DNA from: Anoplopoma fimbria | Taxonomy: Eukaryota > Chordata > Actinopteri > Perciformes > Anoplopomatidae | Length of the DNA stretch: 64,000 bases | Assembly: GCF_027596085.1 (NCBI RefSeq) | Contig: NC_072450.1 | Location: forward strand, 3,591,236-3,655,235 | Reading direction: 5' to 3' | Shown here: positions 60,075 through 64,000 of the stretch, piece after piece | Numbering within the stretch: position 1 is the first letter of the stretch | Layout of the letters: each line of letters begins with the position of its first letter | The notes under the pieces: generated by a model | Told to the model about the DNA's origin: nothing | Databases searched by the model: none | What the model saw: the letters and a program-made list of their open reading frames with translations, nothing else | Position numbers and translations under genes: made by a program

Positions 60075-60215
60075 GAGAATTTTGCTAACAGGCTAAACTA
60101 TTAGCGACGAAAAGAAATGTTGCTAATAGTTTAAACTATTAGAGATAAAGAGAAATGTTCCTAAAAAGGCTAAAGAATAATAAAAAGATGAAGAGAAATG
60201 TTGCTAACAGGTTAA
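60075..60215 (+). repeat. Degenerate tandem repeat, unit about 44 bp
   Basis: 'agaaatgttgctaa.aggttaaa.tattagagat' recurs three to four times with changes, directly after the A-B-A block. Confidence 0.7.
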
Positions 60216-60297
60216 AGTAGAAGAGAGATTCAGGAACGTGTTACTAAATCATTAGAGAGATGGAAAGACGGCCCGCTGTTGGGCTTATTTTCTAGAA

Positions 60298-60388
60298 CCA
60301 GTGTAGCATGGAAGCATGGTGGAATTAGCAAGCCAACTAGCAGACTTAGCTATCTTGCTGAGCCCACCATGCTTTCATGCTACACTGG
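60298..60388. repeat. Inverted repeat / hairpin
   Basis: Arms 60298-60322 and 60364-60388 are 25 bp, complementary except one position. The 41-base loop adds agcaag/cttgct pairing near its base. Confidence 0.88.
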
Positions 60389-62348
60389 TGGAGAGAAGAG
60401 CGTGTGGATGGAGCATTAAGTTGTTAAATGTTACTCATTTTCTCTGGCTCTCTAAGCTTTATAACGTTTCCTCCTCTTTCAAAGTAAGGGCTTCAGCATC
60501 GAGCGATTTATATTTCACTAACAAAGTACAAAAGGTGGAGGAGGGAGCGAATGAAGCAGCACAAAAAACTGAAGTGGAATATGTGCTGCTGTTGGAAATG
60601 AAGCGTAACTGTCATTATGCCCCACTTAACCTAAACCTGCACTCCCGTTATAAGTTAAGTGTGGGGGGGGGGTTGATTTGTATCCGTAGCAACAACATTT
60701 CGTAGGCGTCTGTAGTTGCACATGTTGCTGTTTCCTGTTCAGTTGGCTCTCATTGGTACCTGAGTGAAAGAGAAGCTTTGTATTCAGAGAGTTAAAGGAG
60801 GGTGAGGCGGGATCCTCCCAAATGTTTTATGTTGTATGAATTTATGAGCTCAGTACTACGTCATGACAGTGCATTAAAAATGGATCCCTGTACAATAATC
60901 TTGTGTTTCAACCGATTCCAATTGACAAGTCTGGTTAATCAAAGAATATCATTACTTCATTTCTAGCAGTGGGTGGAGCGGCACACGCCCTCCTACCTCC
61001 ACCCTTCTTTTCTTTCTTGCCCCCCATCACATGAGTCAAGTATGCCAAACAGCCCCAGTTACGTTTTCTTCAAAATAAAAGCAGAACATTTGTACAAATG
61101 CATCAAAAATGTGTACAAAAAATGTAAAAAGTGACAACAACAATACTGATCTGTCTACGACTACTGCTGCTATTCATAACATTACTAACACCACCACAAC
61201 TAATAATAACTATGATAACAATGATAATAATGATAATAATTTAAATGATTATAATCATCTTTTTTTATGAAGCACTTTTTAAAACTCAGTACTCCCAAAA
61301 GGCAGCAAATTTAAATCACCAATCATGAAATTAAATAATCAAAAGGGAAACTTTTAGGTTAAAAAAAAGTGACCCAGATTAACCGATAGGAGTGTATGAG
61401 TAAAGAGTAAAGAAAGGGATAATTTAAGTAAAATCAAGCAAAAGCAAAAGCTCACGTAAAATAGAACATTTCTCCAGCAAAATCATTGTTTTATGATGAG
61501 AATAATAAGATAATACAGACTCCACTGGCCTAATTTGCTAGAGGACCTTGCGAACTGTAGCAGTAATCCTGTCATGATTAGATGAAAACATTACTTCGTA
61601 AAATGGTCATGAATAAATATATATATATATATAGCCTTCACTTAAGGCTCCATGATACAGTTTAACTGTTGTACTTTCAGCCACAGAGATGCGTTAAAAG
61701 AGCCCTTTATGAGATAAAATACCTTTCAAACTGCATATAATTTTTCTTCTGCATTCCTACATAACCTTTTGATTAGTAATTTCACAGACACCAATATGAA
61801 AAGTGTCATTGACTCTGACCAACCGTCAGTGTTTGATGAGTTAGAAGTGAGACCGAGTTGGAGAAAGACAGTTCAGAGAAGAACATTCTCATATTGTAAT
61901 ATGTTCTCACATTATGTCCAATGTTTCTGAGGATATGTGGGATAAGTTATTGGTTGTTTAGGATCATAAGATCACATAAGAGAGCCTGAATGTTCATATT
62001 GTTCTGATAATTGTATTGTACTTATAACGTCGAATAGCGTATATTCTGTGTGTTTGACTGATGAGAGAAAAAAAGAGCCTAATTTAATTTCAGTTAACTT
62101 CACCTAAATGTATTTAACATGTTTTTTTGTTTTCAATTACACATGCTTTCAAACAAAGTTGTGATTTATCAAACGTATATCTCTTTTAAATGGCTGGTTC
62201 ACCTTTTCAAGTTATTATAAGGTTTTTACATTCACATACATAAAATTTCCAGCTTCTCAGAGTGCTGAACAACTCCAATTTCTACCTCAATCCTGTGAAC
62301 ATCTTTAATTCTGGAGCACACTGTGATTTACTCAACCATATTTGGTAA

Positions 62349-62412
62349 AAGGAGATGCACTTATGACTTCTGGTGACTAGTAGTTCTCTTGAATACCTAT
62401 GTTGAATACACT
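62349..62412 (+). repeat. L2-like LINE fragment
   Basis: 'aaaggagatgcacttatgac' through 'acctatgttgaatacactt' matches 48300-48363; truncated before the tail. Confidence 0.8.
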
Positions 62413-63163
62413 TCCTGTATACTTCACTGTGGGCTGTATGTTTAATGTAAATCAGTGTGCTTTTATTTTGAAAGCAGTACACCTCATACTTCACTGTGGG
62501 CTGCATGTTTCTCTCAGAGGTCTGACGACCAGACCTGGTCCCAGTCTCTCTCCTCTGCACACAGCCGAGCATCCTGAGCTGCTGCTCACTGGGACTTTAC
62601 AAAACTCACAACCAGGAGCTCAGCTGACCCCAAAAATACACCACAGAAGAAGAGTCTGAAGGTACCTCTACAACAGGTGGGTGAAATACTTTGCTTTATT
62701 GTTCTGTCTTGGAATTTTATGAGGAAATGAAGACTTTATGAAGATGTTTTTTCCATCACCTATGTGCATGTGTTTTATTAAAACAGAATTTTAACAAAAT
62801 ATTGTTATTTTTATACACTTTATATCGTTAAAATGTTTCTTATTCTATAAAGTTGATTTCATTTTAAATTTCATCTCCACTGAACGTCCCTGATCTTATT
62901 CCATCATCTCTATATTTTGTTCATTATTATATATGTATATATTTTTAAAAGAAATCAAGAGACTGTATTTTTTTGGGGTTTTTTTCATTTGAAAGCAGAC
63001 ATTTTTATCAACTGGGCAATCAGTAACTCAAAATCCTATCTGTTTAATTTATAGAATAAGAATATTAGAATAAAAACACATTTCACAATAGCTAAAATAA
63101 CAGAAATAAAACAAACTAAATCCAAATCTGAACCAATCTGAATTTTTTTTTTATGAAACTAGA

Positions 63164-63431
63164 GAAAACAACATGAAATCAAAGTACACTGTTTGTTAAA
63201 GTATCAGAAAGTCAGTATAACTCAATATGGATTTACCAGAAACTCGTATATTTAAGTTAATGAATCAATGAAGCAGATTTAAAAACAGATAAAAGAACAT
63301 CATCAACATATTCTACATCCCTGTTACATGGTTATTGTTATTATGGAGATGTGTCTTATTTACTGGACAGTTTACTTCTGTCTGTAAATTATGATATGTG
63401 ATGAAATGTGCCTCACAAAGAGAGCAAATAT
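63164..63431 (+). repeat. Second copy of repeat B
   Basis: 268 bp matching 59753-60020 with one mismatch seen (ggtctt against tgtctt), 3.4 kb away in the same orientation, without flanking A units. Confidence 0.93.
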
Positions 63432-63532
63432 TATCCAAAAAGACACAAACGTGAGGATTAAAGCTCCATCACGACCACACCTTCCATCCTCGACTCCTCC
63501 CATCATGTTTCAGACTCCTCAGACTCTCTTAC

Positions 63533-63700
63533 CTGAATGTCAGCAGTGTTGAGACGTGATGGAAGGGCTGATGTTTACACAGACTCTGGTGTCGTCAGAG
63601 CCGCCATAATACACGGCTTCAGGGGGGAACAGATCTGGTCTTATGGGCCCCCGGTCTCTATGGGAGTGGACCAGACCAGAGGCTGAATGAGCTCAGTGTG
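63533..63700 (-). other. Possible untranslated exon with strong donor
   Basis: Reading on -, sequence ending gacattcag|gtaaga has a near-ideal 5' splice site. The only ATG frame is 10 codons (MAALTTPESV). It could be a first exon of an unseen gene or chance. Confidence 0.2.
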
Positions 63701-63707
63701 GAGGCGG

Positions 63708-63817
<110 letters not shown>

Positions 63818-64000
63818 AGCAGCTAATGAACTGTCACTGAAGTCCAAACACCGCAGCTCAGTGCTGGAGAGACACTCCCTCCAGGGTTTCAAACACTTTT
63901 CACTGTGTTTGGAGAAAGTTATGGTTAAAGAAGCTGGAAACTATAAGTTGGATACACTTTTCCTGATAGAGAACATACATTCAAAAGTTTGGTATCAGCT

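Noticed and set aside
60316..60705. 129-codon + strand frame
   Set aside because: It starts inside the inverted repeat and crosses a degenerate repeat; no recognisable domain.

Overview
The window is vertebrate nuclear DNA, almost certainly from a ray-finned (teleost) fish. It has short, conserved coding exons with GT-AG borders, long AT-rich introns, dense CA/TG microsatellites, and many repeats typical of fish genomes: 3' ends of non-LTR retrotransposons, Tc1/mariner-type MITEs, and a tRNA-derived SINE tail. I see no prokaryotic operon, phage, CRISPR array or defence system.

Two protein-coding genes are clear, and they converge tail to tail. On the + strand, positions 151-966 hold the last two coding exons of a MAP1-family gene, best matched to map1a (light-chain C-terminus ending KIEF). 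On the - strand, 43797 down to 9106 holds an essentially complete diphosphoinositol pentakisphosphate kinase gene of the PPIP5K1 type. I rebuilt it from 29 constitutive coding exons whose phases join without a break (4068 nt, 1355 residues plus stop). One further phase-compatible 59-codon cassette exon lies at 15153-15329. The convergent map1a-ppip5k1 order is the same as in mammals (human 15q15), which supports both names.

Layout: 1-966, end of map1a; 967 to about 3745, probable map1a 3' UTR; about 3.75-8.5 kb, intergenic with repeats; 8.5-9.1 kb, ppip5k1 3' UTR; 9.1-43.8 kb, ppip5k1 coding exons. In transcription order these encode the ATP-grasp kinase half (43.8-37.1 kb), the histidine-acid-phosphatase-like half (36.5-27.7 kb) and the disordered C-terminal tail (27.6-9.1 kb). 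43.9-50.5 kb is a repeat-rich first intron. About 50.5-50.7 kb is a probable promoter and untranslated first exon with CCAAT and GC boxes and a CTCF-like site. From 50.7 to 64 kb I find no recognisable gene, only repeats, a local duplication, a hairpin and a few weak exon candidates.

The most interesting signals are: the in-frame cassette exon beside pyrimidine and G-rich tracts; two successive ppip5k1 3' splice sites built from TG microsatellites; an FFAT-like (VAP-binding) motif near the PPIP5K1 C-terminus; a uORF whose stop overlaps the main start codon; a dispersed repeat family carrying a CTCF-like core; and several unusual local duplications and minisatellites.
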